From Aporrectodea caliginosa (taxonomy: Eukaryota; Annelida; Clitellata; Crassiclitellata; Lumbricidae): DNA of 64,000 nucleotides. Location of the stretch: the NCBI GenBank assembly GCA_020284085.1, contig JACEVL010000104.1, positions 732,390-796,389 on the forward strand, read 5' to 3'. Below the pieces are notes generated by a model. It searched no databases and had not been told where the DNA came from. It saw only the letters and a program-made list of their open reading frames with translations. The position numbers were made by a program, and so were the translations under genes. Shown here piece after piece: positions 45,455 to 56,565 of the stretch. Within the stretch, counting starts at the first letter, position 1. Every line of letters begins with the position of its first letter.

Positions 45455-45651
45455 CATCAGATTTTCACTGTCGCAGTCTTGGAATGACTGAAACAGCGAT
45501 GAATAGAGAAAAGTGCTGAGCCAAATAACACTCGTATCATTTCTTGAGATGGTGTAGGTGCAGTTGACTGTCGCCAGATAGTTCGTGGGATTAATTGGTA
45601 AGCTGATGTTTCCAGAAAAATCGGTGAACAGCGTAACACCACAGTCGAGCT
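45455..45651 (-). CDS. CUB B first-half exon, copy 1 (gene 1)
   Basis: Exon of 197 bp: L-D-C-G-V-T-L-F-T-D-F-S-G, INPTNYLATVNCTYTISRND, a loop with TFLYSSLFQSFQDC, then ENLM. The donor is GTTGGC. It follows the 49372 microexon across a 3.7-kb intron. Confidence 0.9.
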
Positions 45652-46234
45652 CTAGAAGGACACCAACATATTTGAATGTTATACCATTTTGTACATTTTC
45701 TTCAGGCTAACTTCTCACTAACTACCCAGGTTGCAGCGCTCAGTACAAAATCGCAAGGGCATAGACTCATGATGCAGCCAGAGAGCACCTTTGGCAGGTA
45801 GCACTGGGTTGTTGAGCCATGTATTTTAGGGGTGAAACTTAAGTTTCTTCAATTTCTTCAATGAGGGGTCATCAAACAGGTTTTTGAGTGTGAGGAATTC
45901 AAATATGCTATTATTTATGTGATTGGTAAAGCAATGGTGTTGGGTTAAAAGGCTCAAAAACCAACGAATTTTAATTTTACCTGCAAAACATGTCAGGTCA
46001 TGTTTTAACATTTTAATTTCTCTGTATGAAACATATTCCACTAGGCATACAAGAATGTTTTATGTGCTATGTCTGATTACTAGGTTTGTAGTAATAAAGT
46101 AACTTTAGAAATTAATGTCAGTTGGTGAGAATTTTAAGCAAGTTCCATCAAGTCTTGCTTTAATTCGTTTTTGGACATAGCTGTCTACTTACATCTTGAC
46201 CTCTGTTGTAGCCCTCACGTCTCATAATTATGTG

Positions 46235-46384
46235 CAGTGGTGTAGTGGGGGGGAACGTGGGGGAACGCCGTTCCCCCACTTTTTTTCTCACACTATGCAA
46301 AATTCTTGCAAGATTGTACTTTTTGCTTACCGTACTTCAATATCCAGGCGTTCCCCCACTTCATTTTTTAGGACTACACCACTG
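46235..46384. mobile_element. hAT-like MITE, 150 bp, perfect 8-bp duplication
   Basis: The left end CAGTGGTGTAGT and right end ACTACACCACTG form a perfect 12-bp inverted repeat. ATTATGTG stands on both sides (46227-46234 and 46385-46392). Two GGGGGAACGCC-type palindromic motifs lie inside. No coding capacity; it was moved by a transposase supplied elsewhere. Confidence 0.95.
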
Positions 46385-46899
46385 ATTATGTGTACACCCT
46401 GCCTGCTGCCTCTGTGACTTGTTTAACGCACCACTGTCTCGACTGAGCACGACGCGGCCACTGGAACTTGCGTGGACTCGTCAATGAACTTCTTTACTTC
46501 CGCTGTACTAGGTTTACATGTCGAAGGAGGTTCAAATATACCCTATCAGACCAGTCTATCAGCTACAACAGGGACGAAGCACTGGGGTTGATAAAAGGTG
46601 TGTTCCTCGGACGTACAGAAATATCTCCAAGTGTGTCATCATCTCCGCCTCTCGACTTAACAATCATTGGACACCAGCTCTCCTATCCTCACTATCGTCT
46701 GAGCACAAGAGTGTCTAGATTATCATTCGCTGAATGCATGCTATGCTGAGGTCTAGATGGTTGGCAAAACAAAATCTACTACAGTATTCTTTTGCAGCCT
46801 ATTACCTTGCCGCAGCTGAAACCAGATGTGGCGTAGGCCTTCCACCCAAGAGTGTTACTCTAATGTCGTACCAGCAGGGGAAGTACACGCAGTAGACAG

Positions 46900-47555
46900 A
46901 TCGTTTACGACATTGTCACACAGTGAAATAAGAGGCTCTTCAATTGAGTTTGGTGAATGAAGGATCAATTTCAAGGTCTGTAGCAGTGTCTAGCATATTG
47001 CCAATGTTACCTGTCCACTTGTTGTTGGACAAGGTCTTCCTATCGAGTGCTGTGATCAAGAGTCGCTGGGGTATAACTCGTTGGTGTGAATGGGCCAGCT
47101 TACGACACATGTATAAAATCATCTCTAATGGCCTGCAGGCTTTTGTCAATTTCCTTCTTCATGAAATCTTTAAGATTATTAGCAATAACTTCAACTGGTT
47201 TTTCTCTATATGAGCCTTTCTACGGAGTAAAGTGCTTGAGATATCTTCCATCTGGCTCACTGCACGCAGAATGATACCGTTTTGTAACGAAGCCGGGAAC
47301 TGCTGATCTGAATTATTTACTACAGCGTAACTTTAGTTATAATATCTTCACAGCCGTCCAGCAAGTTGCAGTCAGCTTCACTCTTCTAACAAAAATCAGT
47401 CTGATACAGGGATTTCGTGACTTTACTGGGATCCTCTTTACCTTACTGTGATCAACTACAAGTCTCTTGTGTTCTTCAGTGATCCAGCCAACATCCAAAA
47501 AGGCGGCAGTGTCACGCATGCCAATACCATAATCCTCTGATGCTCTGCATAGCAA
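46900..47555 (-). pseudogene. Unidentified coding relic
   Basis: Minus-strand fragments with protein-like composition occur in order: GIGMRDTAAFLDVGWITEE and HKRLVVDHSKVKR (47550-47430), SEPDGRYLKHFTP (about 47260), VIANNLKDFMKKEIDKSLQA (about 47190-47140) and SNNKWTGNIGNMLDTATDLE (about 47030-46970). Stops and shifts separate them. I do not recognise the family. It looks like a decayed transposon gene. Confidence 0.4.
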
Positions 47556-47580
47556 TATTGTGTATATCTAATATATGTGT

Positions 47581-48610
47581 GTATTCTATTCTAAGCTATT
47601 CTATTCTATTCTATTTACGGACTTCTAAAGCGCCTTTCACAGTACAGCCTAATCAGAGACGCTCCCAGTGCGAAGAAGCTCTCAAAAAAGAAAAGTCTTA
47701 AGAGATCGGGCAGAAACTGCAGTGCCCCCAGATAACATCAAATCGCTAGTTATAGCAAGAAGGTCGTTCCACAGCGAGGGGCCAACAGAGGCATAGGCAC
47801 GATGTTGTGCTGTGGCAGTCCGAGACCGAGCTACTAGGAGGTCATGACGATCTAAACAGCGGAGAGGACCTCCAGAGATAGCCTGATAAAATCGCAGAGG
47901 TAGGGTGAAGCCTGACCCAAAACATTTTACAGATAAGAAAGAGAATCAAGTTTAATTAGCTTCTGGCGTGTGCCCAGCCAGATCAATTGAGTCTTGGAAG
48001 AGTTGAGTGAAAGCCGATCTGAAGACTCCTCTCGTCTAGCAATTGAGATCAGCAGAAAGAGATTCAATAGATAGGGACAGAGCTAGCTGGTGGGAAGAGG
48101 AACCATGAACGAAGACCTGGACATCATCAGCATAGAGGTGACCAGAGGCACAGTGTTTAGCAAAAAGAAGAGGAATATCTGTTGTAGACATCATATAAAG
48201 AAGTGGACCCAGCACGGATCCTTGAGGAACTCCAAATTTAACAAGTACCCATGAGGTGTGTGAGTCACCTAATGTCCTAACCAGTTGGGTGCGATCAGTA
48301 AGATAGGAGCGAAACCAAAGAAGAGGAAGGCCACTAAGACCAAAGGCAATTTCAAGGCGATGAACAGAATATCATGGTCTACCATGTCAAATGCTGAAGA
48401 ATCATCAAATAAGCTAAGAGAGTAACATGGGATTAACCATAGCAGAATAGATGTCAGAGAGAGGCGGAAGAACAGCAGTTACAGTTGAGTGGTGATCTCT
48501 AAAACCAGATTTTCTGGGCGGTAGAAGGCCTGACTGCTCGGGGTAAGGAAGAAGTTGCAAAGAAACAAGACGCTCTGAAGTCCTTGAGAGAAAGGAAACA
48601 CTTTGGCACC
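47581..48610 (-). mobile_element. Degenerate LINE with RT core and AATAG tail
   Basis: The minus strand shows GLPLLWFRSYLTDRTQLVR, GVPQGSVLGPLLYMMSTTD, GHLYADDVQVFVHG and LSLNSSKTQLIWLG, then a short C-terminus ending GGGAGCGTCTCTGATTAGGC..GGCGCTTTAGAAGTCCGTAAAT and (AGAAT)n at 47583-47617. It is internally deleted and has stops. Confidence 0.85.
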
Positions 48611-49371
48611 TGCTAGGATCCAGGTACAATTGGTAGGTATAATATAAGATTTAATTTTTTTAAATATGTATAATATCTAAATAATAAAAAATAATATTAA
48701 TATATAATTTAATATGCCAGTACTCGGCAATAATGTTGAATGATTGTTATTCAATTATTCACGAATTCTTTGAAAAACAGTTTCTAATAAGACAAGCTAA
48801 GAATTATTTGAAATTCCACAGTCTGAGAGATGTAGCTGTAAAAGGTCAATATTTTATGTAGTTATTTAGCATGCAAACTTAAATTATATAAATTTATCAA
48901 AAAATCTACTGAATTCCCAAGTCATTCCACAACTTTTTAACACCCCTCATTTTGGAATTTGAAAGTTGAAAAATTGAGAAGAGCCCTATTGGGTTGGGTT
49001 TAGACTGAACTGTAGACTGAACTGATCGCGTTTAACCTCTAGCTGAGGCAGAAGCCACTCCACAGTCTGATGGATGTAGCTGTAAAAGCGCATGAAAACT
49101 TTAGTTGTACAGAGCTACGTAACGTTGCAGGTGTGTTGAAACACTTATATCTCCATGCGCAGATTTTGTATTACGTTTTATATTATTCATTTATGATTTG
49201 GTACTGCAAGCAACTAAAAATAATTATCTTTGTAGGCCTAGACTTTAGTTCGACAATATTTCTGTTTACATTGAACACAGATTTCAATTTTATTTTTTAT
49301 AGTAGGCCTACAGTCCTAATTATTTCCTCATAAAACCAGTGAATATTTGGAATTACAAAATGAGTTCTTAC
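48611..49371. other. No recognised gene
   Basis: AT-rich intron sequence between the microexon and the LINE; nothing identified. Confidence 0.4.
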
Positions 49372-49401
49372 CAGAGTTATCATCCGTAGAGTTTGAATTC
49401 T
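49372..49401 (-). CDS. 30-bp linker microexon (gene 1)
   Basis: Thirty bases between GTTTATAG and GTAAGAAC, phase 1 on both sides, coding E-N-S-N-S-T-D-D-N-S-G. It matches the gene 2 microexon at 5942-5971 in length, phase and most residues. It is the most upstream gene 1 exon found. Confidence 0.7.
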
Positions 49402-49544
49402 CTATAAACAAACCACACACAGGTAAGGCACAAGTGATACGTGTTTAATAATTCCATTCTCAAATCAGTAAACTGAGTCGCCAATCTTCAACACTTTTTT
49501 AAAATGAACATTCCGAAAATCAATTTCTGGGACAAGACTTAAGG

Positions 49545-49671
49545 TGTGTATGTATGTATGTATGTATGTATGTATGTATGTATGTATGTATGTATGTATG
49601 TATGTATGTATGTATGTATGTATGTATGTATGTATGTATGTATGTATGTATGTATGTATGTATGTATGTAT
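49545..49671. repeat. (TATG)n microsatellite, SINE tail
   Basis: About 32 perfect units, the tail of the adjacent minus-strand SINE. Confidence 0.92.
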
Positions 49672-49883
49672 GAGCACTTCTGTTATAGCGCCCCTTCAAG
49701 ATTTCTACTCAGAGGCGCTCCCGACTACAGCGCGGACACTGAATCGGAGTTTCACGCCAAAGCGCATGAGCAATTGCGAGTGAAGGACTTGCCCAGGGTC
49801 CCTACGCGGCGGCTTGAGGTGGATTCGAACCCGCAACCCTCCGGCTGCAAGGCACCGAACACACCCCTACACCACCGCGCCCC
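49672..49883 (-). mobile_element. tRNA-derived SINE, copy 3
   Basis: The best-preserved copy: GGGGCGCGGTGGTGTAGGGG head, GGGTTCGAATCC B box, body, then GGGGCGCTATAACAGAAGTG and the CATA tail. It lies between the gene 1 microexon and the start of the inverted block. Confidence 0.9.
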
Positions 49884-50779
49884 ACAATATAGTAGTTACA
49901 TAGAACTAGAACCATCGTATCTTAAATGCCAGGTCAACCAAATTCGTTCTTGCTGTTAGTAAAGAAACGGAGTTAAAAAACCACCGTAAATCCGAAAACT
50001 CTGTCCTGAAAACTTTCCACAATTTTTATTTCGCCGGGAATATTTTCTGAATGCTGGGTTTCCAATGGAGCCACAACCAACGTTAACATGGTCGCTCCGA
50101 CCTTTCTGAATTTTCTCTACCATTTAGCTTAAAACGACTAGTTTTCCCGCATATGAGGCTGATATCTTTTCGAGCGTGGCACTTCTAAGTGTGATTATTT
50201 TTAAAAAAGGTGTAGTAAATCAACATCTAAACGCTTCTTTAAAACGGAAAATGTTGAAAGTTTTATCTTTAAAGAAATTAGTGCAGCGCTAATCGATCGC
50301 CTACAAAATTAAAAAAAGATCTCTGTAAGAAATGTAATAAAGTTAATCATATAAATTTCATTATGTCTTACAGCAGCTCATTAAATCATAAAGCATTTGA
50401 GCCATTGAGACATTTTAAATCTTTCTTTACGCGTGTTCCGTTATAGTGCTTTTGGGTTCCGTTATAGTGCTTTTTGGGTCACTGACACGTATGCGTTAAC
50501 CCACCTTTGGGCATAATATTATGTTCAGAGGACTGAAAATGTTCACATTTAAAAAAATTAAATTCTACCTTTTATGTAACTATTAGTATTTTAGTTGTAA
50601 ACCTAACTTGTAAAGAAACCTAGATGTCATTTCAATGTCTACTCTAATCCATTGAAGCATAGTTCCCATCAGTGAGCCTCCAGCATGCTAGCGTTATCTC
50701 CCAAAATTACAATAAGAGATAACAGCTAATATCTACGTAATTCCTGTTTATTAACTGGTGGGCCAAGTGCCTCTTTTCG

Positions 50780-50893
50780 GTGTCTAAAGACCTCTTTCTT
50801 TTCTCTGGGTCTTTCGCACTGGGAGCGCCTCTAATTGGTGTGCACTGCGAGAGGCGCTATATAAATTGATAGATACAATACAATACAATACAG
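50780..50893 (+). mobile_element. LINE 3' end with AATAC tail
   Basis: TCGCACTGGGAGCGCCTCTAATTGG..GAGGCGCTATATAAATTG followed by (ATACA)n. A short fragment in the A1-A2 intron of the inverted block. Confidence 0.7.
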
Positions 50894-51100
50894 GCAATTA
50901 GTGCGGCAAATATTAGGTCGTATCATGTGGCGTAATTACCGTGGCAACTCAATTAATGAGACATCTTAACTAAGGCACATTAACTTGATTTTTAAAAAAA
51001 CATTTAAATCTTCACAATTAAGTGTTTTAACGTTCCTTATCTATCACACCGCTCGTCATTAAATTGCCGAATTGAAGCTAACCGATTATACGTTGTACAG

Positions 51101-51281
51101 ATAACTTGCTTCGTCAACGGAACATCAATGGCTCATCCCCTTGCAAATAGAAAACTATGCCAAACGATGTATTCTATCAAAGGAAGATTCCCCGCCTGTG
51201 CCAGCGTCTTCTTTAATTTCTCCAGCAACGATATTTCCTTATATGAAGGATTTACCATACGCTACAGGATAGGAGATTATG
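51101..51281 (+). CDS. CUB A second-half exon (inverted block)
   Basis: Exon of 181 bp after GTTGTACAG: I-T-C-F-V-N-G-T-S-M-A-H-P-L-A-N-R-K-L-C, FPACASVFFNFSSND, GFTIRYRIGDYG, donor GTAAGC. Its first-half partner is absent upstream. Confidence 0.92.
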
Positions 51282-51748
51282 GTAAGCCGCAGTGTGTATC
51301 GGCGACTTTTTTTCATCGTCCAACTATTACCTGTTTACTATGAATATTAGTATTTAAAAATTTTATCTTGACTTTTAAATGACCAATGATGCAATTCAAG
51401 GGTGAGCAAAAGGTTTTTGCTCAAGGCCAATAAAGAGTAACAGTTTAAAGGGAGGCTCGAACCCGTACTATCCTTGTTACAAGACGAGTATTCTAACCAA
51501 TTGGGTAATATGTCTCAATCATTCCTCAGCTAGGATACTTCGCAATCAGATCACTCTAAACCCTACTTTATGCAACGGGCCACAGGTGCATTCTAAGTCT
51601 GAACTAGCAATAAACGCTCCCCCAGACTGTTTTAGCGATTGTGCCTTTTGCTGGGTAACCAAAGATGCAGTCAGATTAAATAGGGCATGAAAATAATCTA
51701 TCAGAGTCGTAAAACAGAAATATAATTATAGGCTACCTGTCATTCTAG

Positions 51749-51951
51749 AGCTCGACTGTGGTGCTACGTTGTTCACTAATTCCTCGGGAGACATCATCTT
51801 ACCAAGAAATCCATCGAACTATCCAGCGACAGTCAACTGCACTTACACCATCTCCGCAAATAACTTGAGTTACATATGGCTCAACACCTATTGGTATACA
51901 TGGACGCAATTGTTACAGTCATTCCAAGACTGTGGCAGAGAAAGTCTGACG
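51749..51951 (+). CDS. CUB B first-half exon 1 (inverted block)
   Basis: Exon of 203 bp after CATTCTAG: L-D-C-G-A-T-L-F-T-N-S-S-G, NYPATVNCTYTISANNLSYI, an aromatic loop NTYWYTWTQLLQSFQDCG, donor GTAGGA. Confidence 0.92.
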
Positions 51952-52139
51952 GTAGGATGCGGGCATTCTTTCGTGAAAATTATTGTAAGACCAAAGTCAA
52001 AATATAGCCTACGAGTTAGCTAGCTGCTTACCTAAAAATTTAATATCGCGCCTTTAGGTACCACAAAAATGCAACAAGATTCTGCATTTCAGTCAACCTT
52101 ATTACCTTTAGTCCTTGCTAACTCCAAGGACTTCTCTGT

Positions 52140-52340
52140 AGACAGCCATGTCCTCTGACTATCTCCTTCTCAACATAACATGGACCTTTTCTAATGCTGG
52201 CCCTAGACTCTGGAACTATCTTCCGCTAAAGTTCGTTCTACAAAGGTATGTTCTGGCCTTCAGATTCCAACTAAAACTAATCTTTCCCTTCGTAGGCTGT
52301 TCTGTGTCCTCTCCTCTTGGGTTTCGACTTTGCTCACTCT
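52140..52340 (+). mobile_element. LINE C-terminus relic in the B1-B2 intron
   Basis: Encodes SNAGPRLWNYLPLKF and LAFRFQLKLIFPF, an RT C-terminus. It occupies the same intron and relative strand as the relic at 36490-37310. Confidence 0.7.
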
Positions 52341-52550
52341 AGTCCATAGAATTGACTTTCACTATTTCATCGACCTCGAAGACCATCCCTCCTCATAAAG
52401 TCGTGAATGCTAAGATGAAATGCAAGTAAGGATATGATGCAAAGACATTTGCACTAAATGCATTAAATGAAATTAAAATAAAACAAAACACGGCAAGAAT
52501 AAACACGTGACAAACACATGCTAGACCTCAACTTGTGTCTGTCCCTGCAG

Positions 52551-52743
52551 GTCGGTTGCGTATCAGAAACAGAGACAGAACTGAATCCTAGTAGAACCAG
52601 GGTATTCTGTCACCAGGAGAGACAATCGTATGATCATACTTTTTTGGTGTTTGCCGACTGTCGAACGCTGAAGTTGTCCATCCGTTCAAGCACTTACGAC
52701 AATCGAGAGCCGTTCCGTATTCCTTTCTCTGTTCTTGGACCAG
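52551..52743 (+). CDS. CUB B second-half exon (inverted block)
   Basis: Exon of 193 bp after TCCCTGCAG: V-G-C-V-S-E-T-E-T-E-L-N-P, VFCHQERQ, FADCRTLKLSI, FRIPFSVLG, donor GTATAG. Confidence 0.92.
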
Positions 52744-52837
52744 GTATAGCCAGAAGAACAAGGGTCATATCTAATCTAGTATTCATTCATTAATTCAATC
52801 AGAGCACCTGTATTATAATAGTGCCTTTCTTACGTAC

Positions 52838-53101
52838 TTACTCAGCAGCTTTCGGTAATCCCTGTGAAAGAGAATAATTTAAGATGTCTCGTAAAGAGTA
52901 ATGCGGAGGTCTTGATAAAAATTCTATGCAGATCTGAGGGAACGCTATTCCAGGTGGGCGGCCCAACTTCTGAAAAGGCACGATGTTGCTTCCTCTAAGT
53001 GCGTGCACAGAGAAAAATGAGTTCACCCATGACGCAGAACGAAGATTTTCATGGTCATCTAAACCTGAGATAGAGGTGCAGAGCTCTCGTAAGTAACCCA
53101 T
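52838..53101 (-). mobile_element. LINE 3' end shared between units, copy 3
   Basis: Minus-strand relic homologous to 35560-35985 and 44265-44680 (AGAAGTTGGGCCGCCC, AACTCATTTTTCTCTG). It lies in the B2-A1 intron and is antisense to the exons, as in gene 1. Confidence 0.78.
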
Positions 53102-53422
53102 GGCACTACATCAATTGGCACCGCAACGATCTCTTAAATTATATGGTAATATGATGGTGGTTCATGTGGTAGTGGTTGTGGTAGTGGTGGCGGAGGTGGT
53201 TAGGTTCATGGTGGCGGTAGCAGCGCATATATCTTCAGTGTTGTGGCTATTGTTGGCTGTGGTGATTGTGATGGTTGTGGTTGCGGTGGTTACAGTAACC
53301 ACCTTTGGATGCGGTTGTGACTTTTGTGCTGTCTGGATGGTGGGTGACTGAACAAAGACGACATTAGCGAATTATGAAGAAAGCTTCTCAGCGAGTAACA
53401 GGAAACCATGTTATTCTGCCAG

Positions 53423-53637
53423 ATGAGATTTGCGGAAATGCGTCTTTCTCAACTCCAACTGGAATCATCTCTTCTCCGTTATTACCATTTCGGATTTCCA
53501 AACGTATCAACTGCCTGTACACCATCGATATTGGCCACGTCAATTCTGTAGTCCTCAGTCTAGACCGTCTATTCTTTGGATACCAGTACCACAGGGAGTA
53601 CTACACAGATGAATCCTGTGATAATGGTTGGTTGACA
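53423..53637 (+). CDS. CUB A first-half exon (inverted block)
   Basis: Exon of 215 bp after TTCTGCCAG: E-I-C-G-N-A-S-F-S-T-P-T-G, RINCLYTIDIGHVNSVVLSL, a long Tyr-rich loop (QYHREYYTDESCDNGWLT), donor GTAAGT. Confidence 0.92.
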
Positions 53638-54818
53638 GTAAGTAGTCAAACATTCATTCATTCCAATTTTCATAGAACATCGCTGTAATTAATCTCTTTA
53701 AATGATTGTGTGAAATGGATAATTCTAAGAAAATATTGAATCTAGAGTCAAACACATTGAATGATATGGGTTCAGCGACCTTACCACTAAGCATAAGGGC
53801 TGCCGCTTCGCTCTGGTTCTTCTTTTCTTCTTGTGTTGTATTCTACAGGAGTGGTGACATGCAGGTGTACATGATTCATTTCCTATATTGGATTGATTGA
53901 TTGATTGATATACTATGGTCTCATTGGTGTCAAACAGATGTGAATGTGATGCTTAGAAATATATTCAGATATTCAAACTGATTATCCACATATTCAAATG
54001 GGAAGCGTTATAGTCTAGATCCTGGATTTGACACGTAATGGGAATAATGTAATGCAGCGTTTGTCTAGCACACCGCATATTTAGAACATCATCGATAAGC
54101 CAAATTTGAAAAAATGCAGTAATATTTGTGATCATAGATTTTTATACCCGATTTATATAGCACTTCTTGTAAAGACGCTTTTTCTCCACTTGCAATTACA
54201 TTTTCAACTTCCTGGTTACAGCAGCTCATTAAATCGTAATGCAATTAATCCATTGAGACTTTTAAAATCTTTCTTTACACGTGATAGTTTATGGGGCCTT
54301 TTAGGATACTGACCAGCATGCATGGAATAACTTTTCGGCATCTGTTCAGAGGACAGAAAATATCACGTTTAAAAAATTGAAATTCTACCCTTCATATAAC
54401 TATTAGTATTTTCGTTGTTAATTTAAACTGTAAAGAAACTTAGAAGTAGATCCCGGCGGACGGCGTCACAGAAATTTTGGAAATTTCAATGTCTGTTCTA
54501 ATCTATTGAAGTACGCCTCTAACGTGCCACTGTTACTCCCAAATTACTGTCCGAATTACAAATTACAGTTACAACTGCGTTATTGCGACAATTAGTTTGA
54601 GTGTTGATGACATCTCGCATCAGATAGGCTACTATTTGACGGTCATTTTTTGTGGCATTACTCGTGGGAATTCGATTACAGAGACGTCTTACCTAAAGCA
54701 CTTCGACTCGACAATAATCATTTAACCAGTCACAATTAAGTGTGTTAACGTTCCTTATCCATCAAACCGTTCAGCATTAAATTTCCGTATTGAAGCTAAC
54801 TGATTGTCCGTTGTACAG

Positions 54819-54999
54819 ATAACTTGCTTGGTCAACAGAACATCAATGGCTCATCCCCTTGCAAACAGAAAGCTATGCGAAGTGAGTTCTCCAAGCACAG
54901 CAAGATTCCCCACTTGCAACAGAATCCTCTTTAATTTCTCCAGCAACGAAATTTCCCCCGATAAAGGATTTACCATACGCTACAGGATAGGAGATCACG
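54819..54999 (+). CDS. CUB A second-half exon 2 (inverted block)
   Basis: Exon of 181 bp: I-T-C-L-V-N-R-T-S-M-A-H, KLCEVSS in place of KLCG, FPTCNRILFNFSSNE, GFTIRYRIGDHG, donor GTAAGC. Confidence 0.92.
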
Positions 55000-55063
55000 G
55001 TAAGCCGCAGTGTTTAGATGCGAGTTATTTTCATCGACCAACTATTACCTGTTTACTATAAAT

Positions 55064-55963
55064 CGAGGGGTTTAAGCCAGAAGGTCGTATCTACGATTTT
55101 TTGTAAAATGGACATTTTCACAGAAATTGAATCAACTGACTACAAAGCAGGTACTGCCAGAAGGCCGTAGCTATAAGGCTTCATTTAAGAGAGTTGGTTT
55201 GAAGATACAACCCAAATTATGGGTCACATTTATGCCATAAGGATGTAAAAATAGCAGTTTTCATGCCAGAAGGGTTGCATCTTGAAGAAGATACATCCAT
55301 CTGGCAGTACGTGAAACCCATGCATTGCTTAGATACGTCTCTATGGCACAAATGAATTATTTTTAGGCAATTAAAATTAGCGTGAAAAAATGCTTATTTT
55401 ACTTACTTTACTCTTCAAACAACTTAAACCACTTACTTACTTGCGTAGAAATTGGAGAGCGTAATATCATCTATGTTATTGTAAAGTTATTAGTTGTTTA
55501 TACCATTTTGTAAGGGTGCGTTTTATGATTTTACACCAGAATATTGTATCTTCCAAAAAAAATTATTATCTTGGCCCATAATTATTAATAATTTGTGCTA
55601 GATTGTGCAGTATGACTCAGTGTTTCTTCAGATAGTTTTTGTTGGTGGTTATCTTGCAAATTACACAGAATTTATGATGTTTTCATCATAAAAAGTTTTC
55701 TCTTGCCAGAAGGTTGCATCTTGTCAAACTTTGACAAAATTCACCAAATTGTCACGTTATGTGTAAACAATACAATGCATACTTTAATGCATTTTGAAAA
55801 GGAGTCTTATTGCTCAGCATTTAGCTAGAAATAATTTTCATTGTTTAAATAAAAAAATGCTGAAAAAATTGTTAAAAAAATACTGTAACAAAATTTCCGT
55901 TTTCTTCGTTTATCTCGAAATGTCAAAAAAACCTAGTTACTCCCTTCTGGCTTAAACCCCTCG
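55064..55963. mobile_element. 900-bp TIR element of unassigned superfamily
   Basis: A perfect 21-bp inverted repeat CGAGGGGTTTAAGCCAGAAG(G) lies at 55064-55084 and 55943-55963, flanked by AAAT on both sides. The sister intron at 51338-51365 reads straight through with one AAT-type copy, an empty site. The core GCCAGAAGG recurs inside at 55156, 55264 and 55706, followed by a YGYATCTT-like extension, and once inverted near 55300. No long open frame. The 4-bp duplication fits several superfamilies, and I cannot place it. Confidence 0.88.
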
Positions 55964-56362
55964 AAATATTACTATCTAAAAATTACCTCTTAACGTAATA
56001 TGACCACTGACGCTATTCAAGAGTGAGCAAAGGGTATTGCTCAAAGCCAATAAAGAGTAACAGTTTCAAGGAAGGCTCGAGCCCGTACTATACCAGTTAC
56101 AAGACGAGCTACCTAATCAATTTGGTAATAGTTCTGACTCATCCTTCAGCTAGAGCACTTTGCAACCAGATCACTCTAAACCCTACTACGTGCAACCGGC
56201 CACATATGCATTCTAAGTCTCAACTCGCAATTAAAGCTCACCCAGACTGTTTGAGCGATTGTGCCTATTGCTGGACAACCACAGATGCAGTCAGAGGAAA
56301 TAGGGCATGAAAGAAGTAAATTATCAGAATTGTAAAACAGAAATATATATCTTTCGTTATAG

Positions 56363-56565
56363 AGCTCGACTGTGGTGCTACGCTGTTCACCAATTCCTCT
56401 GGAGAAATCATCTTACCAAGAAATCCAACGAGCAATCTGGCGACAGTCAACTGCACTTATACCATCTTGGCAAACAACTTGAGTTACATATGGCTCAACG
56501 CCTATCTGTATACATCGATGCAATTGTTACAGTCATTCCAAGACTGTGGCAGAGAAAGTCTGACG
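56363..56565 (+). CDS. CUB B first-half exon 2 (inverted block)
   Basis: Exon of 203 bp after CGTTATAG: L-D-C-G-A-T-L-F-T-N-S-S-G-E, NLATVNCTYTILANNLSYIW, QLLQSFQDCGRESLT, donor GTAAGC. No second-half partner follows; a LINE relic and the LTR element occupy the next 7 kb. Confidence 0.9.
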
